Below are positions 7,291 to 15,194 of a DNA stretch of 39,042 nt, piece by piece (position 1 is the first letter of the stretch; the number at the start of each line of letters is the position of its first letter). A program made the position numbers and the translations under genes. The notes beneath the pieces were generated by a model. That model was not told where the DNA came from. It searched no databases and saw nothing but the letters and a program-made list of their open reading frames with translations. This stretch comes from a virus, in the IMG/VR virus record IMGVR_UViG_3300031227_012963, positions 1 through 39,042 of that record. One strand, 5' to 3'.

Positions 7291-8308
7291 AAAGATTATC
7301 GCATTTCGTGGTGACCGTGCTGCTTGTTGGTTTTACCGGCTACATTCACCCCTGACTTATTTGGCGAAGAATAACCAAGATGCGTATGAGATTACCGTAT
7401 CGGGGGTTCTCAATAAGGCGCATTACGAGGGTTTTGACCTGGCGATCCTTCAACGCCAGTATGCGAAAGATGTATACGATGGTGTTCTGAATCTAAAAAA
7501 GAGTGGAACAAAATTAGTTTATGAGATTGATGATGATTTATTTAATATACCTAAATGGAATCCTGCGTACGAAACATTAGGAAAAGCTAATGTACAACTT
7601 GGTATTCGTGAATTTTTAAAAATAGTTGATGCCATTTTTGTAACTACAGAAAGTTTAAAAAAGATTTATGAACCCTTCTGTGATAATATATATGTTCTTC
7701 CCAATTCTATAAACTATGATGTGATCTATCCTAACGCAAAAAAGAATCAAAAGAAAGATGTAGTGTGCTGGCAAGGATCACTCACTCACGAAAAAGATGT
7801 TAAGATAATTGAGAAAAGCTTGCATAAGCTGGCGCAGTCAGATGAAGCAGTTTTAAAAATGTGGTGCGGGTTTAAGCAAAGAAAAACACTCAAAGAAGAC
7901 CGCACCCCTGTGTTTGATATCCCTGGAGCAGATGTTCTGCAGCTTGTTCAATTTGAATCCTTTTTTCAGATGTTCTCGCAAGTTGGGACGTCCATCGGAC
8001 TTGCCCCCCTTGCTGCAAACACATTCAATAAAAGCAAGTCTAATCTTAAGTTCTTAGAGTACACCGCGTTGGATGCCGTGACCGTTGCATCGTCTGTAGG
8101 CCCGTATAAGGATACTATTGAAGACGGGGTTACCGGGATACTTGTAGAGGACAATTCTACTTGGTACGATGTAATTATTGACCTCATTCGCGATAAGGAA
8201 TTGTATAACAAACTACTTACCAACGCGAAAGAAGTTGTACACACGGAGTATAATGTTGAAAGAAATTACAAAATGTGGCAAGATGCCATTGAACAAATCT
8301 TAGGATAG
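7280..8308 (+). CDS. Glycosyltransferase, GT4-like (GT-B fold)
   Basis: This encodes 342 residues. The N-terminal half carries DRAACWFYRLHSPLTYL and KLVYEIDDDLFN, typical of phage and bacterial GT4-like proteins that lack a long N-terminal Rossmann glycine loop. VLPNSINYDVIYP follows. The C-terminal half has LKFLEYTALDAVTVASSVGP and IEDGVTGILVED, the donor-binding E-x(7)-E-like region of GT-B enzymes. The ATG overlaps the previous gene by 11 bp, so the two are probably co-translated. The acceptor is not known. Confidence 0.83.
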   Translation: MTSKKIIAFRGDRAACWFYRLHSPLTYLAKNNQDAYEITVSGVLNKAHYEGFDLAILQRQYAKDVYDGVLNLKKSGTKLVYEIDDDLFNIPKWNPAYETLGKANVQLGIREFLKIVDAIFVTTESLKKIYEPFCDNIYVLPNSINYDVIYPNAKKNQKKDVVCWQGSLTHEKDVKIIEKSLHKLAQSDEAVLKMWCGFKQRKTLKEDRTPVFDIPGADVLQLVQFESFFQMFSQVGTSIGLAPLAANTFNKSKSNLKFLEYTALDAVTVASSVGPYKDTIEDGVTGILVEDNSTWYDVIIDLIRDKELYNKLLTNAKEVVHTEYNVERNYKMWQDAIEQILG

Positions 8309-8316
8309 GAGATACA

Positions 8317-8742
8317 ATGCATGATACTGAATATTTTGTATTAGTAGTTATGACCGGCATGCCCCCATGGGTATGTGTACTGTCCGCTAGTGATTTGGAT
8401 GATTGGAAAGCGGGAGAATCGCGTACGGTGCTTGCTATAAGTCCTCGGTCATTTCAAATGCAGCAGGGCGCTAACCGCACAGTAGAAATGGTGATTGGTC
8501 CAGTGTATCCGATGCTGACAAAGCAGGCGGAGTTATGGTGCACGCCAACCTCTATTGAAGTAATTGGCGAGGTAATTGGCGAAGTGCTTGGTGATAACGA
8601 TTCTAGAAGTTGTGCGGAAGACCCACAATTGTTTAAGAGCTACATGTCAGCAGTGTCTACGTGGTTCAAAGAAGCCAGTGCTGCGCGTGCAGGGATCACG
8701 TTAGCAAAACCTGGGGACATGCCTAACGTACTTGAGCGGTAA
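8317..8742 (+). CDS. Hypothetical protein
   Basis: This encodes 141 residues starting MHDTEYFVLVVMTGMPPWV, with a good AGGAG site 8 bp upstream. It has a beta-rich first half and a helical second half, with a small internal repeat EVIGEVIGEVLGD at about residues 87-99. I do not recognise the family. It lies between glycosyltransferases and a group of unknown genes in the same operon. Confidence 0.65.
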   Translation: MHDTEYFVLVVMTGMPPWVCVLSASDLDDWKAGESRTVLAISPRSFQMQQGANRTVEMVIGPVYPMLTKQAELWCTPTSIEVIGEVIGEVLGDNDSRSCAEDPQLFKSYMSAVSTWFKEASAARAGITLAKPGDMPNVLER

Positions 8743-8745
8743 ATC

Positions 8746-9120
8746 ATGGCTAAAACTCCAAAAAAAAATAAATCGTATCTTCTCTGTGTGCTAGATAAAA
8801 AATATCATTTGTATGTGTCTAGTAATGCATTTGTTATCAAAGAACGCATGATTAAAAAGAATGAAGAAACTTGGGTAGGAAAATTCTTTTACGCAAGTTT
8901 AGCAGACTCCCTTCGTGGATATGTTCGTCACAAGATGCGGACAAAGGCAACAGCAAAACAAGTGAACGGAGATGTTAAAGAACTTATTAAGCTCGTGGAT
9001 AATCTTCATAAATATCTGCAGAAATTTGGTAGTGAATTTGAACATGATTTGATGGAACGTTTGAAGGATCCTGTAGAAATGCATTTGCTTAATAATACTC
9101 TGGAGACTACCGATGCGTAG
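8746..9120 (+). CDS. Hypothetical phage protein with helical C-terminus
   Basis: This encodes 124 residues. The N-terminus is Lys-rich (MAKTPKKNKSY), then a beta-like section with WVGKFFYASLADSLRGYVRH, and a helical tail (VKELIKLVDNLHKYLQKFG). The W...FYxSLxxSLR pattern followed by a long helix is a layout I associate with small phage proteins of unknown function that lie near replication genes. No catalytic motif is visible. It overlaps the next gene by 8 bp. Confidence 0.65.
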   Translation: MAKTPKKNKSYLLCVLDKKYHLYVSSNAFVIKERMIKKNEETWVGKFFYASLADSLRGYVRHKMRTKATAKQVNGDVKELIKLVDNLHKYLQKFGSEFEHDLMERLKDPVEMHLLNNTLETTDA

Positions 9121-9742
9121 TACGACGCGTATGGACTACACACTCCGAATAAGTAAGGAGTACGTTGTTGGATTGGTGAATTCGTTATTGTTTTCAAATA
9201 CTATCTTATGGGATGGAACAAACCAATTTAATGAACTTCCAATTTTTAGTAGCGACATTACTGAAGATGATAGACGAGAACAACGTGGTGCATTTTTTGT
9301 AGACAATCATTATGGTCGTGTACTTCGATTATTGGCTACCTTAGAAGAAGAAAACCTTCGAGGGAATAGTACATGTCGTGTGTGCTATAGATTGTCTAGC
9401 ATCCAAGAAAAAATGCGTATTGGATCTGCAAACCGTATATACTATCCTTTTACAATTCCTCTTGATTTTTCTGTATCAGATTTACGGTTAGGTGTGCGCA
9501 CTCCCTTTTTATCTTTTTCAGATAATACAGAGAAGGATAATGAAGTCAACTTATCTAAATTAATGGCGCTTATTGGGCATCTCGTTGCTAGTAAATTTAT
9601 TGTTGTAGACGATGAAAATCTCTTTTCTGATCTTCTTACAAGTCAACTGAGTACGCCTCCTATGGCTTCTGATCCACATTTCAACTTAATTTATGGGGTT
9701 GCACCCCCTGGTGATCAGGAGTGTTTAAGCGATGACTATTAA
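9113..9742 (+). CDS. Hypothetical protein
   Basis: This encodes 209 residues from ATG 9113, supported by GGAG about 8 bp upstream. ATG 9131 is an alternative. The protein is mixed alpha/beta with no signal peptide or membrane span. It includes DITEDDRREQRGAFFVDN and CRVCYRLSS, where the single CxxC is too little to call a zinc site. It is not recognised. It overlaps the RuvC-like gene by 11 bp, so it is probably co-expressed with it. Confidence 0.65.
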   Translation: MRSTTRMDYTLRISKEYVVGLVNSLLFSNTILWDGTNQFNELPIFSSDITEDDRREQRGAFFVDNHYGRVLRLLATLEEENLRGNSTCRVCYRLSSIQEKMRIGSANRIYYPFTIPLDFSVSDLRLGVRTPFLSFSDNTEKDNEVNLSKLMALIGHLVASKFIVVDDENLFSDLLTSQLSTPPMASDPHFNLIYGVAPPGDQECLSDDY

Positions 9743-10301
9743 GGGTATGACATACGTAGGCATAGACCCGAGTTTAACAGGCACAGGGATTTGTGTATTT
9801 AATAGCGGTAGCGGTAACGATGATGAAATGCCTGTGTGTACAATTAAAACAGAAAAGAAAAACTTTGAGAATTCATTACAACGTTATTTATACATTGTAA
9901 ACACTGCGATTGCGTTTATTAAATCTGCTGCTATTTTTCCTCCCACTATTTTTATCGAGGGCTATTCATTTGGTTCTCGCGGTGCTGCAGTTTTTTCTTT
10001 AGCTGAATTTGGTGGACTTCTACGTTATAAAATTGCAAAAAGATTTAATGAGTACTATGAGATTCCACCTACAGTTCTTAAAAAATTTATTACAGGGAAA
10101 GGTAACTCCAATAAGAATGTTATGCTTGAGCAGACGTTTAGAAAATATGGAATAGGATCAGAAATACTTACGGATGATAATCAGGTTGATGCATTCAGCA
10201 TAGCACAGTTTGCTAAAACGATGCGTGAGGGGGCATTACCAAAAATTTTTATTGGTAAATATTCAAAAACAATTTGGAATGATGCGTCGTGCATGGAGTA
10301 G
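9732..10301 (+). CDS. RuvC-like Holliday junction resolvase
   Basis: The likely role is cutting branched DNA made during recombination-dependent replication, before packaging. The 189 residues have an RNase H-like fold pattern: YVGIDPSLTGTG with the first catalytic Asp, TIFIEGYSFGSRGAA with the catalytic Glu, and DDNQVDAFSIAQF with the final Asp pair. The spacing and the SFGSR...LAEFGG motif fit phage RuvC-type crossover-junction endonucleases. It is somewhat longer than cellular RuvC (about 173). It lies between unknown genes and the glycan block, away from the main replication set, and its 3' end overlaps the next gene. Confidence 0.85.
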   Translation: MTIKGMTYVGIDPSLTGTGICVFNSGSGNDDEMPVCTIKTEKKNFENSLQRYLYIVNTAIAFIKSAAIFPPTIFIEGYSFGSRGAAVFSLAEFGGLLRYKIAKRFNEYYEIPPTVLKKFITGKGNSNKNVMLEQTFRKYGIGSEILTDDNQVDAFSIAQFAKTMREGALPKIFIGKYSKTIWNDASCME

Positions 10302-10915
10302 TAGACATAATTGTTATTGGTTTTGGTTTAGATAAGATAGAGATAGATTGTCTTAAATCAATTATAAAAAATACAGCACATCCTTATGTTCTTACGTACT
10401 ACGACAATAAAAAAAATAAATACACACTTACAGAACTTTGGAATATGTTTATCGCAAAAAGTTCTTGTGAGTATATTTGTTTATTAAATAATGATACAGA
10501 AGTATCCCCCTATTGGCTAACTAAGTTAATCGAAACATTCTCAATACGTGAACATTGTGGGTTTGTTGGACCATCTACAGATAATTGCCACAGCCCACAA
10601 TCTACTGTGCAAACCTTCGAAGAAGCTGAAAAACATAAGAATGTTGTACGTGTATTAGAGGATCCGATTAGTGGTTTTTGTGTTGCATTTAAAAGGGAAT
10701 TATTTGAAAAGCTTGGTGGATTTGACTGCAGGTATAAACACTACGGACAAGAATCTGATTTAATAAATAGGGGGCAAAGACAAGGGTATGAGGCTTGTTG
10801 GCGGGTAGACGCATTCGTACACCACATTGGTGAGGCAAGTGTTGGACCCGCGAAGATAGACGTAGAAGCAGCACGGAAAGAAGCACGAGCTATTTATTGG
10901 TCATCAAGGAAGTGA
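10289..10915 (+). CDS. Glycosyltransferase family 2
   Basis: This encodes 208 residues from GTG 10289 (no ATG fits), overlapping ruvC by 13 bp. It has the GT2 core: a YICLLNNDTEVS motif with the DxD-like metal site, FVGPSTDN, then GFCVAFKRELFEKLGGFDC and YGQESDLINRGQRQGY, where the E-D pair includes the catalytic base region. It lacks a membrane span, so it is a soluble transferase using a nucleotide-sugar donor. It opens the main glycan block. Confidence 0.85.
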   Translation: MHGVVDIIVIGFGLDKIEIDCLKSIIKNTAHPYVLTYYDNKKNKYTLTELWNMFIAKSSCEYICLLNNDTEVSPYWLTKLIETFSIREHCGFVGPSTDNCHSPQSTVQTFEEAEKHKNVVRVLEDPISGFCVAFKRELFEKLGGFDCRYKHYGQESDLINRGQRQGYEACWRVDAFVHHIGEASVGPAKIDVEAARKEARAIYWSSRK

Positions 10916-10919
10916 CATC

Positions 10920-11900
10920 ATGCGTGTTCTATTCTTTTGTCCGCATACGCGGATTTCAGGCGGTGTAAAAGTAACATTCACAGTTGCAAACCATTTGGCT
11001 AAATGTGGTGTAGATGTTAATTTAGCTAGCTTAAAGAATTTTGAAAGACCTAATGACTGGTTTATTGATAAAATCCATTTTAATATAATTGATGGTAAGA
11101 GAATACCTTTAGGTGCGCTAAGTACTTATGATGCCTGCGTTACCTTTTGTGACGGTCCCAGTTTATCTGGGGCATCGTGTAAAAAAATATTATATCTGCA
11201 GGGGTTTGCTGGAACTAAAGTAGAAAAACAACGTATTTCTGAAAAATATGATCTTGTTGTAGCTACATCTAAATGGTTGGTAAAACTGGCTAAACAACAT
11301 AATGAAAATGTTATACTTATACCTCCCGGTATTGATAGCATTTTTGCTAGAAAAGAAGCGCCACTGTGCTCCAGATACCAAGCGATAGGGACGATACACC
11401 ACGCATCAAAAGATAAATGTTTTGATAATTTTACAGACATTATTACGCGATATTTTGTAAAGCGTAGAAAACCAGTGCACTGTGTTATTGTAACCGCACA
11501 ACCTTTAGCTAGTGTCCCAGCATTAGATAAGTACATGATTCCGTACTCTATTTACTATAAACCACCTCAAAGGTTATTACCATATATTTATTCCATGTGC
11601 AACGTGTGGGTATCTACGTCAATCAATGAGGGATTTGGACTGCCTCCGCTAGAGGCTATGGCATGTGGTTGTCCTGTAGTTATGTGTAAAAATCGTGGAT
11701 TAGATAAGATTGTACAGCATAAAGCAAATGCATTAGTATACACGGGAAATACCGATGCTGCTGAATATATTAATACATTACTTTATTTCAAACAATGTGT
11801 AAAGAAGTTAAGAAAAGTTGGGTATAATACAGCTAGTAAATTTTTATGGAAAGATTCATTAGACGCATTTTTTTATAATTTACACAAGGTGTGTACATGA
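10920..11900 (+). CDS. Glycosyltransferase, GT4 family
   Basis: This encodes 326 residues. The N-terminus MRVLFFCPHTRISGGVK is the glycine-rich acceptor-domain start of GT4 enzymes. LILIPPGIDS-like sequence follows (VILIPPGIDSIF). The donor domain has STSINEGFGLPPLEAMACG, including the E-x(7)-E motif that binds the nucleotide sugar. AGGAAG precedes the ATG. It ends in an ATGA overlap with the next GT4 gene, so the two are a translationally coupled pair. Confidence 0.88.
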   Translation: MRVLFFCPHTRISGGVKVTFTVANHLAKCGVDVNLASLKNFERPNDWFIDKIHFNIIDGKRIPLGALSTYDACVTFCDGPSLSGASCKKILYLQGFAGTKVEKQRISEKYDLVVATSKWLVKLAKQHNENVILIPPGIDSIFARKEAPLCSRYQAIGTIHHASKDKCFDNFTDIITRYFVKRRKPVHCVIVTAQPLASVPALDKYMIPYSIYYKPPQRLLPYIYSMCNVWVSTSINEGFGLPPLEAMACGCPVVMCKNRGLDKIVQHKANALVYTGNTDAAEYINTLLYFKQCVKKLRKVGYNTASKFLWKDSLDAFFYNLHKVCT

Positions 11901-12835
11901 CATATCTTTTTATCGAGCCTGGGTTACACATCTGTGGAGGCATACGGCGTATCGTAGAAATTGCCACAAGACTGCGTAATTTAGGGCATATCGTGTATGT
12001 AGCGTCCCCTAAAGGACGTGCGTGTACATGGTTAGACTCTAACTTCATCCCTATAAAATTAGCTAATATAAAAGAATTCAGTAAAAAACATAAAATAGAT
12101 ATCTGTATATTTAATTTAGCAGATCAATATACTGAAGCAAAAGCTGTTACTGCGGCAATTAAGATCTTTTGGGTACTCGCTCCTGAAGCGATGTATAAGA
12201 ACCCGGAAATACCTATTAAAGCATTAAATTGTGGCTTTAATCTATTATCCAATTCTTCATTTACAGTATCCTATATTAAAAAATATGCAAGAAATTATAA
12301 AGATAATATTACTATTATTCCAGGTGGCATAAATAAAACACATTTTAAATATGATTCTATTATTCCAAAAATTTATCATGTAATGTATTATGGATCTTCA
12401 CGCCCATGGAAAGGTGCACAAATTATTGAACGCGCACTAACTCCTTTACAATTGAGGCTCCATAAAATGAACACAGGAAATATGCTACAAACGCAGATGT
12501 ATAAATTGTACGCGTCAGCCACGTGCTATGTATCTGCGGGCCAGATTGAAGGATTTAATTTCCCAATACTTGAAGCTATGGCGTGTGGTTGCCCTGTTGT
12601 TTGTACGTCAGACGGTGGGAGTGCGGATTTTGTGAAAGATGGAATAAATGCAATTGTTGTAAATCGTACTGTGGAAGGGATTTCTAAGGGTGTTCGGAGA
12701 ATACTTGGTGATAAAGATTTGCGTAGAAAACTAAAACAAGGTGGATTAGAAACTGCATCAGCTAAGAAGTATAATTGGGATGTAGTAACTAAGCAATTCA
12801 GCGATTATGCAGAGAACCTTTTATATAGAGAATAA
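11897..12835 (+). CDS. Glycosyltransferase, GT4 family (second of pair)
   Basis: This encodes 312 residues from ATG 11897, within an ATGA overlap. A GTG two codons earlier is less likely. Hallmarks are GLHICGGIRRIVEIA at the N-terminus, IIPGGINKTHF in the linker, and the donor site AGQIEGFNFPILEAMACG. It is clearly similar to its upstream neighbour, most obviously in the LEAMACGCPVV segment, so the pair may have arisen by duplication. A 38-bp A/T-rich gap follows before the next gene. Confidence 0.87.
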   Translation: MTYLFIEPGLHICGGIRRIVEIATRLRNLGHIVYVASPKGRACTWLDSNFIPIKLANIKEFSKKHKIDICIFNLADQYTEAKAVTAAIKIFWVLAPEAMYKNPEIPIKALNCGFNLLSNSSFTVSYIKKYARNYKDNITIIPGGINKTHFKYDSIIPKIYHVMYYGSSRPWKGAQIIERALTPLQLRLHKMNTGNMLQTQMYKLYASATCYVSAGQIEGFNFPILEAMACGCPVVCTSDGGSADFVKDGINAIVVNRTVEGISKGVRRILGDKDLRRKLKQGGLETASAKKYNWDVVTKQFSDYAENLLYRE

Positions 12836-12873
12836 AAAAAAAATACACTTAACTTTTTTTAGAGGTATACACA

Positions 12874-13617
12874 TTGTTAGATCTAACTGTTATAATAGCT
12901 TGTAAAAATAGGAAAGAAAATCTCGATTATTGCTTGAGGTCTATCTCTGGTGGATCTATACTTCCAAAGGTGTACATTGTGGATTTTGGAAATAAAACAC
13001 CAATAAAGACACCGTATAAGTGGGTAAAGGTTATCAGAGTTACCAATAACACTGAGAAGTTTCATAAGGCGCGGGCTGTAAATATTGGTTTAAAACAGGT
13101 GAAAACGAAATATGCATGTGTTACAGACGCAGATCAAATTTTTAGCAAAAACTTTTTTAGTACAGTAGTGAGGGCACTGGAGGAAAACTCTAAAAGGTTT
13201 ATAATGTGCAAAACATATGCTTTGCAAGGTATCCCTAAGACAGTACAACCAGAAAGTGTTTTTGAAAAATACGGGGTACTTTTAAAGTTGGCAAAGAAAA
13301 CTAGGGATGCCTATGGTGACGGGTGCTGCCATGCAACGCTAGCGTCTTGGTTTAGGAGGACGGGTGGGTATGAAGAATCTTTTTTGGGGTGGGGGTATGA
13401 AGATAGTGATATGGCTTGGAGAGCGCGAAAGCTTGGTTTGACTTTATATAGTATAAACAGACATGTCTCTATGATTCATTTGCCACATCCGATAGAAACA
13501 CAAGTCGGGGGATATAGGCACAAGCATGTTGAGAGGACTAATAAGGTACGCTATGCAAAGAGAAGACAAAGGGGCATTTTAGTTGGAAATGTGGGTAGAA
13601 AGTGGGGGATACTTTGA
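12874..13617 (+). CDS. Glycosyltransferase family 2, galactosyltransferase-like end
   Basis: This encodes 247 residues from a TTG start with AGAGGT 8 nt upstream. The N-terminus LTVIIACKNRKENLDYCLRS is the GT2 nucleotide-binding strand. DADQIF serves as the DxD site. The C-terminal GWGYEDSDMAWRARKLGL is the acceptor/catalytic motif seen in galactosyltransferase and polypeptide-GalNAc-transferase-like enzymes (GWGxEDxD). From here to about 18.46 kb, Arg is often AGG, unlike flanking genes. A shortened paralogue lies at 18465. Confidence 0.87.
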   Translation: MLDLTVIIACKNRKENLDYCLRSISGGSILPKVYIVDFGNKTPIKTPYKWVKVIRVTNNTEKFHKARAVNIGLKQVKTKYACVTDADQIFSKNFFSTVVRALEENSKRFIMCKTYALQGIPKTVQPESVFEKYGVLLKLAKKTRDAYGDGCCHATLASWFRRTGGYEESFLGWGYEDSDMAWRARKLGLTLYSINRHVSMIHLPHPIETQVGGYRHKHVERTNKVRYAKRRQRGILVGNVGRKWGIL

Positions 13618-13913
13618 AAATATTTGTTGATATAGATGGAACTATTTGTCGTACAAAGGATGCAAATTATTCGGAAGCGGTACCCATCCATGCAAGTATA
13701 CAAAAGATAAATAAGCTTTATGACTTAGGGCACGAAATTATTTTTTGGACTGCTCGTGGGTCTGCAAACAAAGAAGAGTCTACTGAAATCCTAAATATAA
13801 CTAACAAGCAGCTACAGGAGTGGGGTTGCAGGTATACACAATTATCAGTGGGTGAAAAGCCCGTGTATGACCTACTGATATGTGATAAATCTGTCAGGAT
13901 CGATGAGTTATGA
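13614..13913 (+). CDS. HAD-superfamily phosphatase, small
   Basis: This encodes 99 residues from TTG 13614, which overlaps the previous TGA (TTGA) and has GGGGGA upstream. GTG 13602 is an alternative. The catalytic motif I is FVDIDGTIC (DxDGT). Motif II is FWTARGS. A Lys lies in VGEKPVYDLLICDKS, and the Asp of ICDKS fits motif IV. The cap domain is absent (C0 type). Lying directly before the DUF115-like, NeuA and NeuB genes, it could be the phosphatase for a nonulosonate-9-phosphate, but other sugar phosphates are possible. Confidence 0.8.
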   Translation: MKIFVDIDGTICRTKDANYSEAVPIHASIQKINKLYDLGHEIIFWTARGSANKEESTEILNITNKQLQEWGCRYTQLSVGEKPVYDLLICDKSVRIDEL

Positions 13914-14566
13914 AATCTGTAGCTAAATTGGCTGGTAGGCATAAGAATAAGGACATCTACGTTATAGGTGCGGGACCTTCTTGTAATTTTCTTAGTAGAT
14001 CTTTTTTCAATGGCAAAATAGTAGTTGGTGTTAATCAGACATATAAGAAGTTTCCATGTAACTATGTAGTTCGCAAAGAGCATAGCGATGTGGTGAAAAC
14101 TCTAAAGATGGCTCCAAAGTCTTTTGTTATTGTTTCAAAACTGAATTATGGATCTGCGAAGTCTAAGATAGCTGGTATAACCCATAATAATTTGCATATT
14201 TTTAATCATCTACTAAATAAGGGAGCTATAAATACAGCTTCATTTGGAAAGCCTGGGTTTTTAGTAGTGAGTAACTCTACCATTACATCAGCTATCCATT
14301 TTGCATACGTCTTAGGAGCAGCTAACATTATTTTAGTTGGTGCCGACCACGGGACACTAGATGACAAATTTGTGTATGATGGCTATTATGAAGATATAAA
14401 GCAAACACCTTGGAAGAATTGGGAACAATATGTAGGATGGTTAAAAATTCTCAGTAAGGATACCGAGAGTATCAGCGCTAAAATACGTGAAAAGGGTGTT
14501 AATGTTGTTAGCTTAAACCCATTTATAAACTTTGGGTTAGAAGGGCACATATACAAGTATGGGTAA
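13910..14566 (+). CDS. DUF115/GT42-like putative glycan transferase
   Basis: This encodes 218 residues. The N-terminus has YVIGAGPSCNF, the G-x-GPS motif shared by DUF115 (MptE/Maf-like) and GT42 sialyltransferase-type folds. Later, NSTITSAIHFAYVLGAANII is followed by LVGADHGTLDD, matching the conserved helix-strand-Asp segment of these families. It has no signal or membrane span. Maf and GT42 proteins transfer nonulosonic acids from CMP donors, and the next two genes make such a donor, so a CMP-nonulosonate transferase is a reasoned but unproven assignment. A 6-hydroxymethylpterin-pyrophosphokinase-type role is less likely in this context. It is joined to its neighbours by ATGA and 8-bp overlaps. 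Confidence 0.65.
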   Translation: MKSVAKLAGRHKNKDIYVIGAGPSCNFLSRSFFNGKIVVGVNQTYKKFPCNYVVRKEHSDVVKTLKMAPKSFVIVSKLNYGSAKSKIAGITHNNLHIFNHLLNKGAINTASFGKPGFLVVSNSTITSAIHFAYVLGAANIILVGADHGTLDDKFVYDGYYEDIKQTPWKNWEQYVGWLKILSKDTESISAKIREKGVNVVSLNPFINFGLEGHIYKYG

Positions 14567-15194
14567 TTATACTATAGTCGTGCCAGCGCGTAGCGGTTCA
14601 AAGGGTGTACCCCATAAGAACAGGATGCTCATTCAGAGTACTCTTAACATAGTTTCGGAGTCTATGCGTACGCACACTATAATTACCACTGATGACGAGG
14701 TTATCATTGAAGCATATCAAGGTAATCATATAGTTCATAGGCGAAGCATTGCGACTAGTTCTGATACAGCCTCTATGAAGTCTGTGATGTTAGAGGTGGT
14801 TAACGCCGGACTTTTGGGAGCAGAAAATATTATCGTATTATATCCAACGTATCCTACAAGGACATGGGAAGATGTTTTGGATGCCATTAATTTTTTTGAA
14901 CGATCTGCTGCGAAATCATTACTATGTAGGATACCGTATATTGGTCAAAGCCCTTACCTTTTAATGCATCCTGTTGGAGAGTATTGTGGGAGACAGGTTA
15001 TAGATCACGACTTGTATAGAAGGCAGGATTATTTACCTGTGTTTGAGCTTTCTCATTGCGTTTGCATTTTTTCTGCGTCTATTCTTCATGAGTTAAATCA
15101 AAATTTGTACAACAGAGATACTGTGTTTATGGACATGTGCAAGAAAGTGGACGTAGACACAGAACAGGATATAAGCACATGGAAACAAAACTGA
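14559..15194 (+). CDS. neuA: CMP-nonulosonate cytidylyltransferase (NeuA-like)
   Basis: The family activates sialic-type acids with CTP to CMP-sugar. The 211-residue protein has the signature ARSGSKGVPHKN near the N-terminus, TTDDEVIIEA, then TSSDTASMKSVMLEVV (the Asp region of the substrate pocket), and ends with KKVDVDTEQDI, which matches the conserved DIDTxxD end of NeuA. It is slightly short for a bacterial NeuA (about 225-230 residues) and has no acetylesterase domain. The loop after the first motif lacks the usual GKPLI, reading LIQSTLNIV instead. It overlaps NeuB by 16 bp. Which nonulosonic acid is used cannot be told. Confidence 0.85.
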   Translation: MGNYTIVVPARSGSKGVPHKNRMLIQSTLNIVSESMRTHTIITTDDEVIIEAYQGNHIVHRRSIATSSDTASMKSVMLEVVNAGLLGAENIIVLYPTYPTRTWEDVLDAINFFERSAAKSLLCRIPYIGQSPYLLMHPVGEYCGRQVIDHDLYRRQDYLPVFELSHCVCIFSASILHELNQNLYNRDTVFMDMCKKVDVDTEQDISTWKQN

